DNA from: CAZDHT01 sp964505325 | GTDB lineage: Bacteria; Planctomycetota; PUPC01 | Reading direction: 5' to 3' | Assembly (NCBI GenBank): GCA_964505325.1 | Contig: CAZDHT010000078.1 | Coordinates: forward strand, 1-19,737 | Length of the DNA stretch: 19,737 nt | In this document: positions 1-7,194 of the stretch, one piece after another | Position numbering within the stretch: the stretch's first letter is position 1 | Layout of the letters: each line of letters opens with the position of its first letter | The notes under the pieces: model-generated | What the model was told of the DNA's origin: nothing | Databases searched by the model: none | Seen by the model: only the letters and a program-made list of their open reading frames with translations | Translations under genes and position numbers: made by a program

Positions 1-2
1 GC

Positions 3-1052
3 TCGAGCCCGAAGCTCTACGACGCCGAGACCACGAAGCTCGTCGCCGAGTACGACCAGCGCCTCAAGACCACCCTCGCCCATATCCTCAAAGCCCGTGA
101 CTTCGATTACGGCGACTACGACCACTACGGGATGTTCAACTTCGGCGACGTGATCGACTACATCCGCGGCAACCGCAGCAACCCCACCGACCGCAACGTC
201 ACCTGGGACAACAACTACTACGACTACGCCCACGCCCTGTTCCTCCAGTTCGCGCGGACCGGCAACGAGCAATTCCTCGACACCGCCATCGAGGCGCAGC
301 ACCACCTGATGGACATGGACATGCTGTGCTGGCATCCGAGCGACAAGATGATCGGCTGCAACCGCTACTGCGACGGCGGCATGCACATCCGCATGGGCGG
401 CGGCGGGATCTACGCCTCGGCCACGTTCAACCACTACAAAACGCAGAGCCACTTCGAGCGGTTCTACCTGACCGGCGAGCGGCGGGCGCGGGACATGGGC
501 CTGCTCTCCGCGCGGTTCGCGATGAAGAACAACGGGATGGGCTGGGGCGAGCCGCGCAGCCTCGGCCACGGGCCGCTCGGCGTGCTCGCCGCGTGGGAAG
601 CGACCGGGGACCTCAAGTATCTGCGGCGAATGCGCGAGTTCGAGCATCAGAAACACGCCGCGGCGTTCCGGCCGCGCGGCCCGGCCCGTGTCGCCAAGGG
701 CCGCCACTGGCAGGGCGGGATCGGGTTCGAGGCGTGCCGCGAATACTACGAGCACACCGGCGATCCGAAGGGGCTCGAGACGCTCAAGGTGCTGACCGAG
801 CACTGCTTCAAGGTGCGCGACTGGTCGCCGAGCACGCTGCACGCGTTCGCGTTCCTCGGCGCGCAGCTCGACAACCCCGAGTACGGCCGGCGCGCCCGCA
901 AAGAAATGGAGACCGTCGGCCGCGGGATCATGAAGCGCTCGTGGGGCTTCGCCCAGAGCTTCGGCAACCAGCTCCGCAACGCGCCCTATTGCTTCTGGTA
1001 TCTGACCAAGGACCTGCCGAAGAAGTGCGATCCCAAAAAACTGGAGTTCTGA
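3..1052 (+). CDS. PcRGLX/YetA-like C-terminal alpha/alpha-toroid protein (5' partial)
   Basis: The frame is open from the window edge, so the gene is truncated at its 5' end and 349 residues are visible. No signal peptide is visible because the N-terminus is missing. The visible part reads like an alpha/alpha toroid: helical repeats such as YDYAHALFLQFARTGNEQFL, FERFYLTGERRAR, LGVLAAWEATGDLKYL and FEACREYYEHTGDPKGL, each with the [YF]xxTGDxx[YF]L pattern of (alpha/alpha)6 barrels. The WDNNYYDYAHALFLQFARTG segment recalls the C-terminal domain of the PcRGLX/YetA-like exo-polysaccharide-lyase family, which acts on pectic or other uronic-acid polymers. Function is therefore inferred as secreted carbohydrate breakdown; substrate and catalytic residues cannot be named. 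Its TGA shares an A with the ATG of the next gene (TGATG), so it is co-translated with it. Alternative: an unrelated six-hairpin glycosidase-like protein. Confidence 0.6.
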   Translation, partial: SSPKLYDAETTKLVAEYDQRLKTTLAHILKARDFDYGDYDHYGMFNFGDVIDYIRGNRSNPTDRNVTWDNNYYDYAHALFLQFARTGNEQFLDTAIEAQHHLMDMDMLCWHPSDKMIGCNRYCDGGMHIRMGGGGIYASATFNHYKTQSHFERFYLTGERRARDMGLLSARFAMKNNGMGWGEPRSLGHGPLGVLAAWEATGDLKYLRRMREFEHQKHAAAFRPRGPARVAKGRHWQGGIGFEACREYYEHTGDPKGLETLKVLTEHCFKVRDWSPSTLHAFAFLGAQLDNPEYGRRARKEMETVGRGIMKRSWGFAQSFGNQLRNAPYCFWYLTKDLPKKCDPKKLEF

Positions 1053-2356
1053 TGAGCATGGCTGCATGGGAGCACGGGAGCATGGGAGAGGCATCGCGCG
1101 ACGCGGCAGGCGCCCGGGGCTGCCTGCTCGCGCCCTGTCTGATAGGTCTCATAGGTCTTATAGGACCTATAGCCCCGGCATTCGCCGCGGAGGTCAACCC
1201 CACCGCGCGCCTGAAGGTCGTCAAGACCACCACGCTGTGGAAGTCACCTGACGGCAAGGTCGGCGCCCAGCGGGCGCGGTTCAGCCCGGACCAGCGCTGG
1301 CTGGCGTGGTTCACGAGCGGCGGCACGGTCTGTCTTGCTGACCTGAAAAACGCAAACAAGCCCATGACGTTTGCCGCGCCGCCCGTCAGCACATTCAGCG
1401 ACCTTGCCTGGAGCCGGCAGAACCAACTGGCTGTCTGTGTTCGCACGGCCCAGAAAGGCAAAGTGACCCGGCAGGTCGCCATCGCACGGCCGAGGCAAGG
1501 CGACCTCGACCTGGTGAAAGACACGCTCGGCGCGTACCGCGTCGCCTGGCGTGACGACGGCAGGGCCATTGCGTTCTCGACGAAGACTGCGCTGCTCCAC
1601 CGGGATCTGAAAACCGGCAAGACGGTCAAGCTCCTCGACCAGCAGAAGGGCTGGCGGCCGAAAGGCGCCCCCGCCTACGAAGACCTTGTGTTCTTCCAGC
1701 ACTATATCCTGGCCCGCACAGCGGGAGACATGCGGTGGAACATGGCCGCCCCGCGATACGGCACCATGCTCTTTCTCCCGACCCGCGGCTTCTGCCCGGA
1801 CACACCGCACAAACGGCTGTATCTGGTGCGATGGAGGATCGGCCCGGTCGGCATTCCGCGCGGTTGCGGCGTGGTCGCGCTGGACCACACGGACATCATC
1901 TCCGAGAAGCTCATCGTGCCGTCCGACCACACCGTCGGCAAGCCGTACTGGCTCGTCGACATCTGGGACGCGACGTATCCGACCACGCTGCGCGTGTCCG
2001 CCGACGGTAAGACGCTCACGTTCTGCGGCGTGAAGGCCGGCGTGCTCTCTAAGCACGCGTGGCGCGAGTTCTGCATCTGGCGCGTGCCGAGCGACGGCTC
2101 GAAGCCGCCCGAGGTTGCCGCCAAGTGTGGCAATATCTTCAAGCGCATTGACGTGGGCGACACCCACTTCATCGGCTGGCGATACAAGATCGACAACGCG
2201 ATCGTGCTCGGCGACCTGACGCGCGGCAAGGCGTGGCGCCTGCCGAAGGACTTCTACGTCCAGCGCGTCAACACCGATGTCCTGGTCGACAAGCTCCTCG
2301 TCGGCGCTGCCCGCGGCAAGGACGTCGTGCTGATCCAGCTCGGAGAGGACAAGTAA
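1052..2356 (+). CDS. Secreted beta-propeller-like (WD40/PD40-type) protein, unknown function
   Basis: 434 residues. The ATG at 1052 overlaps the previous stop (TGATG), which fixes the start although the frame is open further upstream. Residues 1-46 are a signal peptide whose hydrophobic core is a three-residue repeat (LIG LIG LIG PIA), ending in AFA-A, a type I signal peptidase site. The mature part has propeller-like blades: RARFSPDQRWLAWF at about 74-87, VAWRDDGRAIAFS in the middle and LRVSADGKTLTFCG near 313-326, typical of PD40/TolB-like repeats, plus IWRVPSDGS. This points to an extracytoplasmic propeller that may bind a ligand or partner; no catalytic motif is seen. It sits between the toroid protein and a transglutaminase-like protein and is coupled to both (TAATG at its end). 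The first 46 codons, with ATA codons rare in this GC-rich context, differ sharply from the rest of the gene. Confidence 0.8.
   Translation: MSMAAWEHGSMGEASRDAAGARGCLLAPCLIGLIGLIGPIAPAFAAEVNPTARLKVVKTTTLWKSPDGKVGAQRARFSPDQRWLAWFTSGGTVCLADLKNANKPMTFAAPPVSTFSDLAWSRQNQLAVCVRTAQKGKVTRQVAIARPRQGDLDLVKDTLGAYRVAWRDDGRAIAFSTKTALLHRDLKTGKTVKLLDQQKGWRPKGAPAYEDLVFFQHYILARTAGDMRWNMAAPRYGTMLFLPTRGFCPDTPHKRLYLVRWRIGPVGIPRGCGVVALDHTDIISEKLIVPSDHTVGKPYWLVDIWDATYPTTLRVSADGKTLTFCGVKAGVLSKHAWREFCIWRVPSDGSKPPEVAAKCGNIFKRIDVGDTHFIGWRYKIDNAIVLGDLTRGKAWRLPKDFYVQRVNTDVLVDKLLVGAARGKDVVLIQLGEDK
1064..1087 (+). repeat. Three tandem 8-bp units (GCATGGGA type) at a gene start
   Basis: GCATGGGA, GCACGGGA and GCATGGGA follow each other without gaps, 12 bp after the ATG of the propeller gene. 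Because 8 bp is not a multiple of three, the three units encode different residues (part of AAWEHGSMG). The same arrangement occurs at 2365-2388 in the next gene. Confidence 0.85.
1142..1177 (+). repeat. 9-bp tandem repeat (ATAGGNCNN) encoding a signal-peptide core
   Basis: Four adjacent 9-bp units: ATAGGTCTC, ATAGGTCTT, ATAGGACCT and a degenerate ATAGCCCCG. They encode the hydrophobic core of the signal peptide as LIG/LIG/LIG/PIA. The repeated Ile codon is ATA, which stands out in this GC-rich coding context. A matching array lies at 2428-2463. Confidence 0.85.
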
Positions 2357-3966
2357 TGAGCAGCGCATGGGGGCATAAGCGCATGGGCGCAGCACGCGCC
2401 GCCGGATATCTGTTTGGCGCCTGGCTTATAGGTCTTATGGGGCCTATAGGACTTATGGAGTGCGCTTCGGCCGCGCAGCGGACCGTCGACGGCATCCACA
2501 TCTGGACCGACCGGTCGGTCGATTTCTTCAGCCGCGAGACAATGCTGAAGAGCATCATCAAGCCGGAGATGACGAACGAACAGAAGGCTGTCGCGTGCTA
2601 CGAGCTTGTCCGCAGCCGCATCTTCCACTTCTGCCGGCCGGACGACAACGACCCGATGCGGGTGCTGAACGTCTACGGCTATGCGCTGTGCGGGACGATC
2701 CAGCACACGCTCGTCTGGCTGGCCCAGGGGACGTTCGGCCCGGAGGGTGGCCGGCCCGCGGGGCTCTCGAGCCGCAAGGTATCCAACCCCGAAACGTTCA
2801 GAGCGGCGGCGGGCGGCTGGCTCATCGACAGCATGTACCGCCTCGACGGCGCCCGGCCGCCCGCCAAGCTCGGCCACTCGTGGTGCCAGCTCTTCTACAA
2901 CGGCCGCTACCACTACCTCGACGCCCACGCCGGGTTCTACGTCTACACCGCCGACGGCAAGCACATCGCGTCCATCGACGAGATCAGCGGCGACCCGACG
3001 CTCGTCACCGACCCCGTCAAGAAGAGCGATCCTTTCATGCCCTGCGACAACGGCCGGCCGGAGTTCTTCTACCGCGTCGCCGGCAGCCATCGCGGCAGGC
3101 CGGTCGAGAAGACGGCCCACTCGATGGCGCTCCGCGTGCGGCCCGGCGAGACGCTGGTCTTCCACTTCGACAAGCTGCCCGGCGGGTACTTCAAGCGGTC
3201 GCGCTCGTGGAAGGGACAATGGTTGCCCGATTACTACAAAGAGGGCCCGCACCTGCGCACACAGGGGAAGCAGACGAAGAGCTACCGCCACTACGGGAAC
3301 GGCGAGATCATCTTCGAGCCCGACCTGACCAAGGCCGGGTTCAAGGAGTCGATCGTGGCTTCGGAGAACCTCGCCTGCCAGGCCGACGACGGCAAGCCCG
3401 GCCTGCATCCGAAGGACGCGACGAAGCCGGCCAGCGCGACGTTCGCGTTCAAGAGCCCGTACCCGATGGTCGGCGGCGAGGTGACGGCGGAGATGACGAT
3501 CGGCCCGCTGCCTCGGGGCATCCTCCCCCTCGTCCGCTTCATCCCGCCCGGCCGGAAGGCCAAGCCGCAGGTGCTCGGCGGCCCGGTCGACGGTGTCATC
3601 GCCGGGAAGCTGAACATGTACGAGGCGTACTATCCGTACTCGGCGCAGGTTCGGGTCGAGTTGCCTGCCGGCTGCTCGCTGACGAAGTTGAGCGTTCGCC
3701 TGATTACCCAGCTCAATTTCGGCACGCTGCCGCGGCCATTGCCCGGGGTGAACAAGATCTTCTTCGAGTGCGCCAAGGGCGCGCCGAAGGACGCGCAGCT
3801 CGCCATCAAATGGGCCTGGACGGAGGCCGGCGGAGTGAAGAAGTCCGACCGGCGGACGGTCGGCGGCAAGAAATTCAGCTACGACCTATCTCTGGGCAAG
3901 GTCGGCACAGAGCCGGCGGAAAACCCGAAGTACATGCGCCGGCTCCGGCTGTCGATGCCGGATTAG
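2356..3966 (+). CDS. Secreted transglutaminase-like (cysteine protease fold) protein
   Basis: 536 residues, starting at the ATG that overlaps the preceding TAA (TAATG). A signal peptide spans residues 1 to about 39-40, with a hydrophobic core built from a three-residue repeat (LIG LMG PIG LME) and a cleavage site near ASA-A. The transglutaminase-like core is recognisable by its triad: Cys112 in GYALCGTIQHTLVWLA, His174 in LGHSWCQLFYNGRYHYLD and Asp189 in YLDAHAGF. The spacing and the H-x-W...W/Y-x-x-x-D pattern match the transglutaminase/arylamine N-acetyltransferase-like superfamily, whose bacterial members act as peptidases, amidases or crosslinkers. Residues from about 250 onward look like beta-sandwich domains with no motif I recognise. 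Substrate is unknown. It is the last gene of a three-gene translationally coupled unit. A 6-bp GC-rich stem (3970-3984) follows the stop but has no T-run. Confidence 0.8.
   Translation: MSSAWGHKRMGAARAAGYLFGAWLIGLMGPIGLMECASAAQRTVDGIHIWTDRSVDFFSRETMLKSIIKPEMTNEQKAVACYELVRSRIFHFCRPDDNDPMRVLNVYGYALCGTIQHTLVWLAQGTFGPEGGRPAGLSSRKVSNPETFRAAAGGWLIDSMYRLDGARPPAKLGHSWCQLFYNGRYHYLDAHAGFYVYTADGKHIASIDEISGDPTLVTDPVKKSDPFMPCDNGRPEFFYRVAGSHRGRPVEKTAHSMALRVRPGETLVFHFDKLPGGYFKRSRSWKGQWLPDYYKEGPHLRTQGKQTKSYRHYGNGEIIFEPDLTKAGFKESIVASENLACQADDGKPGLHPKDATKPASATFAFKSPYPMVGGEVTAEMTIGPLPRGILPLVRFIPPGRKAKPQVLGGPVDGVIAGKLNMYEAYYPYSAQVRVELPAGCSLTKLSVRLITQLNFGTLPRPLPGVNKIFFECAKGAPKDAQLAIKWAWTEAGGVKKSDRRTVGGKKFSYDLSLGKVGTEPAENPKYMRRLRLSMPD
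2365..2388 (+). repeat. Second copy of the three-unit 8-bp repeat (GCATGGGG type)
   Basis: GCATGGGG, GCATAAGC and GCATGGGC lie in tandem 9 bp after the ATG of the transglutaminase-like gene. They give AWGHKRMG in the protein against AWEHGSMG in the upstream gene. Confidence 0.8.
2428..2463 (+). repeat. Second copy of the 9-bp signal-peptide repeat
   Basis: Units ATAGGTCTT, ATGGGGCCT, ATAGGACTT and degenerate ATGGAGTGC encode LIG/LMG/PIG/LME, the hydrophobic core of the second signal peptide. The phase relative to the reading frame is the same as in the array at 1142-1177. Confidence 0.85.
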
Positions 3967-4155
3967 CAGGAACGCGTTGCGTTCTTCCGTGTGTCCCTTC
4001 GGCTTCGCCAATCCCTTGACTTGGCACGAATTAAAACTTCCGCCGCCCCCGACGCGCTCATATGATTGTAGGCGACACTTCAGCCATTTGCTACATCGTC
4101 TTTTCACTTGGCCGAAGTGGTGCCGTTGTACACCGATCTGGCGGAGGCCGGCCAC

Positions 4156-4416
4156 GTGCGTCCCTTGTTCTGCTACATCCTGGTCATCGCGGCGACTGCC
4201 TTCATCGTGATGTTCTTCGTCTCGCAGCGCAGCAGGCAGGTCCAGATCGGCTACGAGCTGACCCGGCTGCGGCAGGAACGGGCCGAGCTGCTCGATCGCA
4301 GCCGGAAGCTGGACTTCGAGGTCTCCAGGGCGGCATCGCACGACGCGCTGGCCGAGGCCGCCCGGAAGCTCGGTCTCACATTGCAGAGCCCCGCGTCGAC
4401 GCGACCGACCGATTGA
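4156..4416 (+). CDS. FtsL-like bitopic cell-division protein
   Basis: 86 residues from the GTG at 4156, chosen because GGAGG lies 8 nt upstream (4143-4147). An in-frame TTG at 4108 would add 16 residues but has no Shine-Dalgarno. The protein has a very short cytoplasmic N-terminus, one membrane helix (about residues 4-23), then a coiled coil (about 28-60, VQIGYELTRLRQERAELLDR) and a short tail with AAxxLGLTL, the layout and ending typical of FtsL. In known divisomes FtsL pairs with FtsB/DivIC through membrane helix and coiled coil and activates FtsWI. The next gene, 14 nt downstream, is an FtsB/DivIC-type protein, which supports the call. No mraZ, rsmH or ftsI is nearby, so the pair sits outside a standard dcw cluster. 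Sequence identity in this family is low, so the assignment rests on architecture and pairing. Confidence 0.65.
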   Translation: MRPLFCYILVIAATAFIVMFFVSQRSRQVQIGYELTRLRQERAELLDRSRKLDFEVSRAASHDALAEAARKLGLTLQSPASTRPTD

Positions 4417-4430
4417 CTGACGAGGCTGCC

Positions 4431-4793
4431 ATGCGCCAGTGGCTGGGACCGGTTGCGAAGTACCTCCTCTACGCGGCATTCGCCGTGTGCGTGTTTGGCC
4501 ACGCCCTCGCGCTGGAGCGAGAGACGGTCCGCCTGAAGTCCCAACGCCGCCGAATTCGGGCACAGATCGCCCATATTCGGCAGCAGAACTCGGAACGCGA
4601 ACAGGTCCGGAACGCGCTCGACTCCGATCCCTTCTACGTCGAGCGCGTGCTCCGCGAGCGGTATGGCTATCGGCGGCAGGGCGAAGAAGAGCCGGCAAAA
4701 CCGGAGCGCGTTGCCCCACAAATCATCCGCCGTAACGATTCAGCCTTTGCTCTCGCGCCCGGCCGTCGTGCGCGGCGTCACGAGCGCGAATGA
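4431..4793 (+). CDS. FtsB/DivIC-type septum formation initiator family protein
   Basis: 120 residues. The ATG at 4431 has a GAGG 6 nt upstream and lies 14 nt after the FtsL-like stop. One membrane helix (about residues 8-27) is followed by a basic coiled coil (about 28-60) and then the family signature DPFYVERVLRERYGYRRQGE (residues 66-85), which matches the D-P-x-Y-[IV]-E-x-x-[LA]-R-E-x-x-x-[YM]-x-x-x-G-E pattern of FtsB/DivIC proteins. Residues 86-120 are a basic, low-complexity tail with no motif. The expected role is as a partner of the upstream FtsL-like protein in the FtsQLB (DivIB-DivIC-FtsL) complex controlling septal peptidoglycan synthesis. If the host is a planctomycete, many of which lack FtsZ, the pair is noteworthy. 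Confidence 0.75.
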   Translation: MRQWLGPVAKYLLYAAFAVCVFGHALALERETVRLKSQRRRIRAQIAHIRQQNSEREQVRNALDSDPFYVERVLRERYGYRRQGEEEPAKPERVAPQIIRRNDSAFALAPGRRARRHERE

Positions 4794-5126
4794 TGCTGAA
4801 ATACCGCAGCCGACGCCGCTTCCGGCCGGCCGTGGTGCCCCGAAGCAACACGGCGGATTTTCGCCGCCCGCCGCCGATTCTTCGCTTCCGACACTAAGCC
4901 GCCGACCCCCAAAGTATTATGACCGCGTTCGCCGCCCGCCCGCATTTTTCCGCATGTCCGGCACGGCTTTTGCTCTATCCAGGGGTGTTCATTGACGCGG
5001 CGGATTCCAAGAACTCAACTCCTGGGATGGGAGAGCACTTGTGATGAAAGTCGGCCAGCGATTGTACGGGGAGCAGTAGCGCGTGAGTGATCCCTGAAGA
5101 TGCGTGACAGGGCGCCGGAATCGGGC
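4794..5126. other. Gene-free stretch between two convergent transcription units
   Basis: No supported gene. It holds a short stem (CGGCG, loop GATTTT, CGCCG, about 4854-4869) without a T-run, a sigma-54-like promoter at 4959-4974 and a 12-codon ORF at 5041-5079 that is too short to support. The 3' end contains a small GC stem overlapping the methyltransferase stop codon. Confidence 0.6.
4959..4974 (+). promoter_or_regulatory. Sigma-54-type (-24/-12) promoter candidate
   Basis: CGGCACGGCTTTTGCT matches TGGCACG-N4-TTGCW at all but the first defined base. The GG (4960-4961) and GC (4972-4973) are separated by exactly 10 bp as required. No recognisable gene lies downstream on the + strand before the convergent methyltransferase, so it may be fortuitous or drive a small RNA. 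Confidence 0.35.
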
Positions 5127-5879
5127 TCAGCCCGGCGTGCCCTTCCGCGAGATGATGATCAGCCGTTTTGAGGTGATGGCGAGCTCGGCGCCGCCGAAAT
5201 CGCCGAACACGTCGATCACCTCGAGCCCCGCCGCGCGGAGCATGTTGCTCAGTTCCGCGCACGTGTAGCCTCGAATGTCGTTGTGGTGCTCCACCCGGCT
5301 GCCGTCGGGCTTGATGTACGTGGCCCGCGTCTTGTAGCGCACCGTCCGCGCGTCCAGTTTCCGTTCCTCAATCAGCAGCGTACCATCGGGATACTCCTGC
5401 CACACGCGGGGGTGAAAGTCCCGCGCCGCACGAAGCACGTGGGACTGGTCGAGCAGGAACGTCCCGCCCGGCCTCAGGCACCGGTGCACGCTGGCCAGCG
5501 CCCGCTGGTTCTCCTCCTCCTGTTCGAAGTATCCGAACGCCGTGAACAGGTTGACCACGGCGTCAAATTCGTTGTCGAACGGGATCTCCCGCATGTCGCC
5601 CTGGACGAAGCGTATGTTCACGCCGGCCTTCTCGCTGAACTTCCGCCCGGCGTCCAGCAGGAACTTGTTGAGGTCGAGCCCGGTGACGTCATAGCCGAGC
5701 TTGGCCAGCTCGATGGCGTGGCGTGCCTGCCCGCAGCACAGGTCGAGGATCTTCGCGCCGTGCGGCAGGGCGAGCTTCTCGGCGATGAAGCTCACCTCGC
5801 GGCTGGTCCGTTCCCGGTGCAGAATCTGCGCCCAGTAGTCCAGGTAATGCTCGTCGAAGAATTCGTCGTACCACGCCAT
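5127..5879 (-). CDS. Class I SAM-dependent methyltransferase
   Basis: 250 residues. The ATG at 5879 is preceded by GGGAG 7 nt upstream, which supports the start. The Rossmann-fold SAM-binding core is clear: motif I ILDLCCGQARHAIELA (residues 44-59), the acidic end of beta-2 VTGLDLN (65-71), FVQGDMREIPF (91-101) for the adenine-contact region, and the post-core CLRPGGTFLL strand-loop near 134-143. The N-terminus MAWYDEFFDEHYLDYW is common in small cytoplasmic methyltransferases of the Methyltransf_25/11 type. The substrate cannot be read from sequence. It is divergently transcribed from the URO-D-like gene, with the two -35 boxes only 3 bp apart, so the two may be co-regulated. Confidence 0.9.
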   Translation of the reverse strand: MAWYDEFFDEHYLDYWAQILHRERTSREVSFIAEKLALPHGAKILDLCCGQARHAIELAKLGYDVTGLDLNKFLLDAGRKFSEKAGVNIRFVQGDMREIPFDNEFDAVVNLFTAFGYFEQEEENQRALASVHRCLRPGGTFLLDQSHVLRAARDFHPRVWQEYPDGTLLIEERKLDARTVRYKTRATYIKPDGSRVEHHNDIRGYTCAELSNMLRAAGLEVIDVFGDFGGAELAITSKRLIIISRKGTPG

Positions 5880-5910
5880 TCATTGCTCCCTGCCCGCCGT
5901 GCCGGCGATG

Positions 5911-5939
5911 AGTATAGTGTGCGCGCCGGGAACAGGCAA
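5911..5939 (-). promoter_or_regulatory. Sigma-70-type promoter of the methyltransferase gene
   Basis: Read on the minus strand: TTGCCT (5939-5934), a 17-bp spacer and TATACT (5916-5911). The predicted start near 5904 gives a leader of about 25 nt that contains the GGGAG ribosome-binding site. Confidence 0.65.
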
Positions 5940-5942
5940 GAC

Positions 5943-5971
5943 TTGTACGGGCGCCGAAGGCCGAGTAGAAT
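5943..5971 (+). promoter_or_regulatory. Sigma-70-type promoter giving a leaderless URO-D-like mRNA
   Basis: TTGTAC (5943-5948), a 17-bp spacer and TAGAAT (5966-5971). A start 6-8 nt beyond the -10 falls on the ATG at 5979, and no Shine-Dalgarno is seen before that ATG, so the message is probably leaderless. It lies back-to-back with the methyltransferase promoter. Confidence 0.55.
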
Positions 5972-5978
5972 CCGCCCG

Positions 5979-7193
5979 ATGAGCGCAGCGAACGAGAGAC
6001 AGCACGTCCGCGAGCTGGCGCGGCAGGTCGCCGAGATCGCCGCCTGCCGCGCGAACGAAGAGATCAAGCAGCGATGGCGCGACGTGAATGCCCTGCGGAA
6101 GCCCGATCGCGCTCCGGTCTGGTGCCGGCCGGTGGGCGCGTGGCCGGAGCTCCTGCCCGAGGAATCACTCGTCTGCACCGAGCCGTGGCTGCGGTCGGTC
6201 GAGCGCCGACTTCGGCGCATCCTGATCAAACACGACATCGGCGATGACTCGCCCGTCGAGGCTTCGTTCGCCGTCGCCACAGCGTTCGATATCGACCCGC
6301 CCAACGTGTGGGGCGTAGATGTCGCGAGGCGCCGCCCTGCCGACGCGGGCGGCGCGTGGGCGTACGACCCGCCGCTCAGGTCGGAGGCCGACTTCGAGCG
6401 GCTGCGGCTGCCGCGCTACACGTACAACCGCGCAAGAACGCAGGAAGCTCTTGCCCGGGCCGGCGAGCTCCTCGGTGACATCCTGCCGCCCAGGCTCACG
6501 TGCGGCCCTCCCCTCTCCGCCACGCTGTGCACCGCGGCGGCGGAACTTCGCGGCCTGACGCAGATGATGATGGACATGGCCGACGAGCCGGAGCTGGTAC
6601 ACCGCCTGATGGCGCACCTCCGCGATGGAACCTTGCGGGCCATGGCGCAGGTCGCAGACACCGGCCTGCTCACGCCCAACAACGTCGGCCCGATGACGTG
6701 CAGCGATCCCGTTGGCGAGCCGGAGGGCGGCAAGGTCACGTACAAGAGCCTGTGGTGCATGGCGAACAGCCAGGAGTTCGACCAGGTCTCGCCGGCGATG
6801 TGGGAGGAGCTTTGTCTCAGCTATCAGATGCCCATCATCGAACGCTTCGGCCTGGCGGGCTACGGCTGTTGCGAGGATCTCACGCGCAAGATCGACGCCG
6901 TGCTCTCCATTCCCAACCTGCGCATCTTCGTGTGCAGCGCGTGGACCGACCTGGACAAGGTCATCGAACGCTGCGGCACCGACTACGTCATCATGTGGCG
7001 GCAGAAGGCGAGCGATGTGGTCTTCCCCGACGATACCGACACGATCCGTCACGATCTTGAAGAGGGCCTGCGGCGGCTCCACGGCTGCCGCTCTCAGATC
7101 GTCCTGCGCGAGCTGCAGACGTTGTGCGGCCATCCCGACCGGCTGCATCTCTGGACGCGGCTTGGCAAGGAAACAGCAGCCAAATACTCGTAA
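5979..7193 (+). CDS. Uroporphyrinogen decarboxylase (URO-D) family protein, methyltransferase-like branch
   Basis: 404 residues from the ATG at 5979; the frame is open upstream, but a promoter -10 ends 7 nt before this ATG. It resembles the URO-D-superfamily proteins common in Planctomycetota: N-terminus LARQVAEIAACRANEEIKQRW, then PVEASFAVA, YDPPLRSEADFERLRLP, a central LMAHLRDGTLR segment, SPAMWEELCLSYQMPIIERFGLAGYGCCE (YGCCE at residues 295-299) and a C-terminal IPNLRIFVCSAWTDLDKV. The superfamily is a TIM barrel that includes HemE and the corrinoid/coenzyme-M methyltransferases MtaA and CmuA. This protein lacks an obvious HemE signature, so a methyl-transfer role is more likely than haem synthesis, but substrate and metal site are not certain. 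Cys297 and Cys298 are candidate zinc ligands (inference). Confidence 0.8.
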   Translation: MSAANERQHVRELARQVAEIAACRANEEIKQRWRDVNALRKPDRAPVWCRPVGAWPELLPEESLVCTEPWLRSVERRLRRILIKHDIGDDSPVEASFAVATAFDIDPPNVWGVDVARRRPADAGGAWAYDPPLRSEADFERLRLPRYTYNRARTQEALARAGELLGDILPPRLTCGPPLSATLCTAAAELRGLTQMMMDMADEPELVHRLMAHLRDGTLRAMAQVADTGLLTPNNVGPMTCSDPVGEPEGGKVTYKSLWCMANSQEFDQVSPAMWEELCLSYQMPIIERFGLAGYGCCEDLTRKIDAVLSIPNLRIFVCSAWTDLDKVIERCGTDYVIMWRQKASDVVFPDDTDTIRHDLEEGLRRLHGCRSQIVLRELQTLCGHPDRLHLWTRLGKETAAKYS

Positions 7194-7194
7194 A

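Noticed and set aside
1066..1251. 61-codon ORF with SHRSYRTYS
   Set aside because: It is an out-of-frame reading of the 9-bp repeat inside the propeller gene.
3968..3986. Terminator after the transglutaminase-like gene
   Set aside because: A short stem GAACGC/GCGTTC is present, but no T-run follows and the stem is weak.
2460..4019. 519-codon Arg/Pro-rich ORF and similar long ORFs on both strands
   Set aside because: Alternative-frame shadows of GC-rich genes, with Arg, Ala and Pro-rich low-complexity content.
4016..4036. TTGGCACG before the FtsL-like gene as a sigma-54 promoter
   Set aside because: The -24 half matches, but the -12 half reads AAAA instead of TTGC at the required spacing.
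5041..5079. 12-codon ORF after the sigma-54-like site
   Set aside because: Too short to support without conservation data; a GGGAG upstream could be chance.
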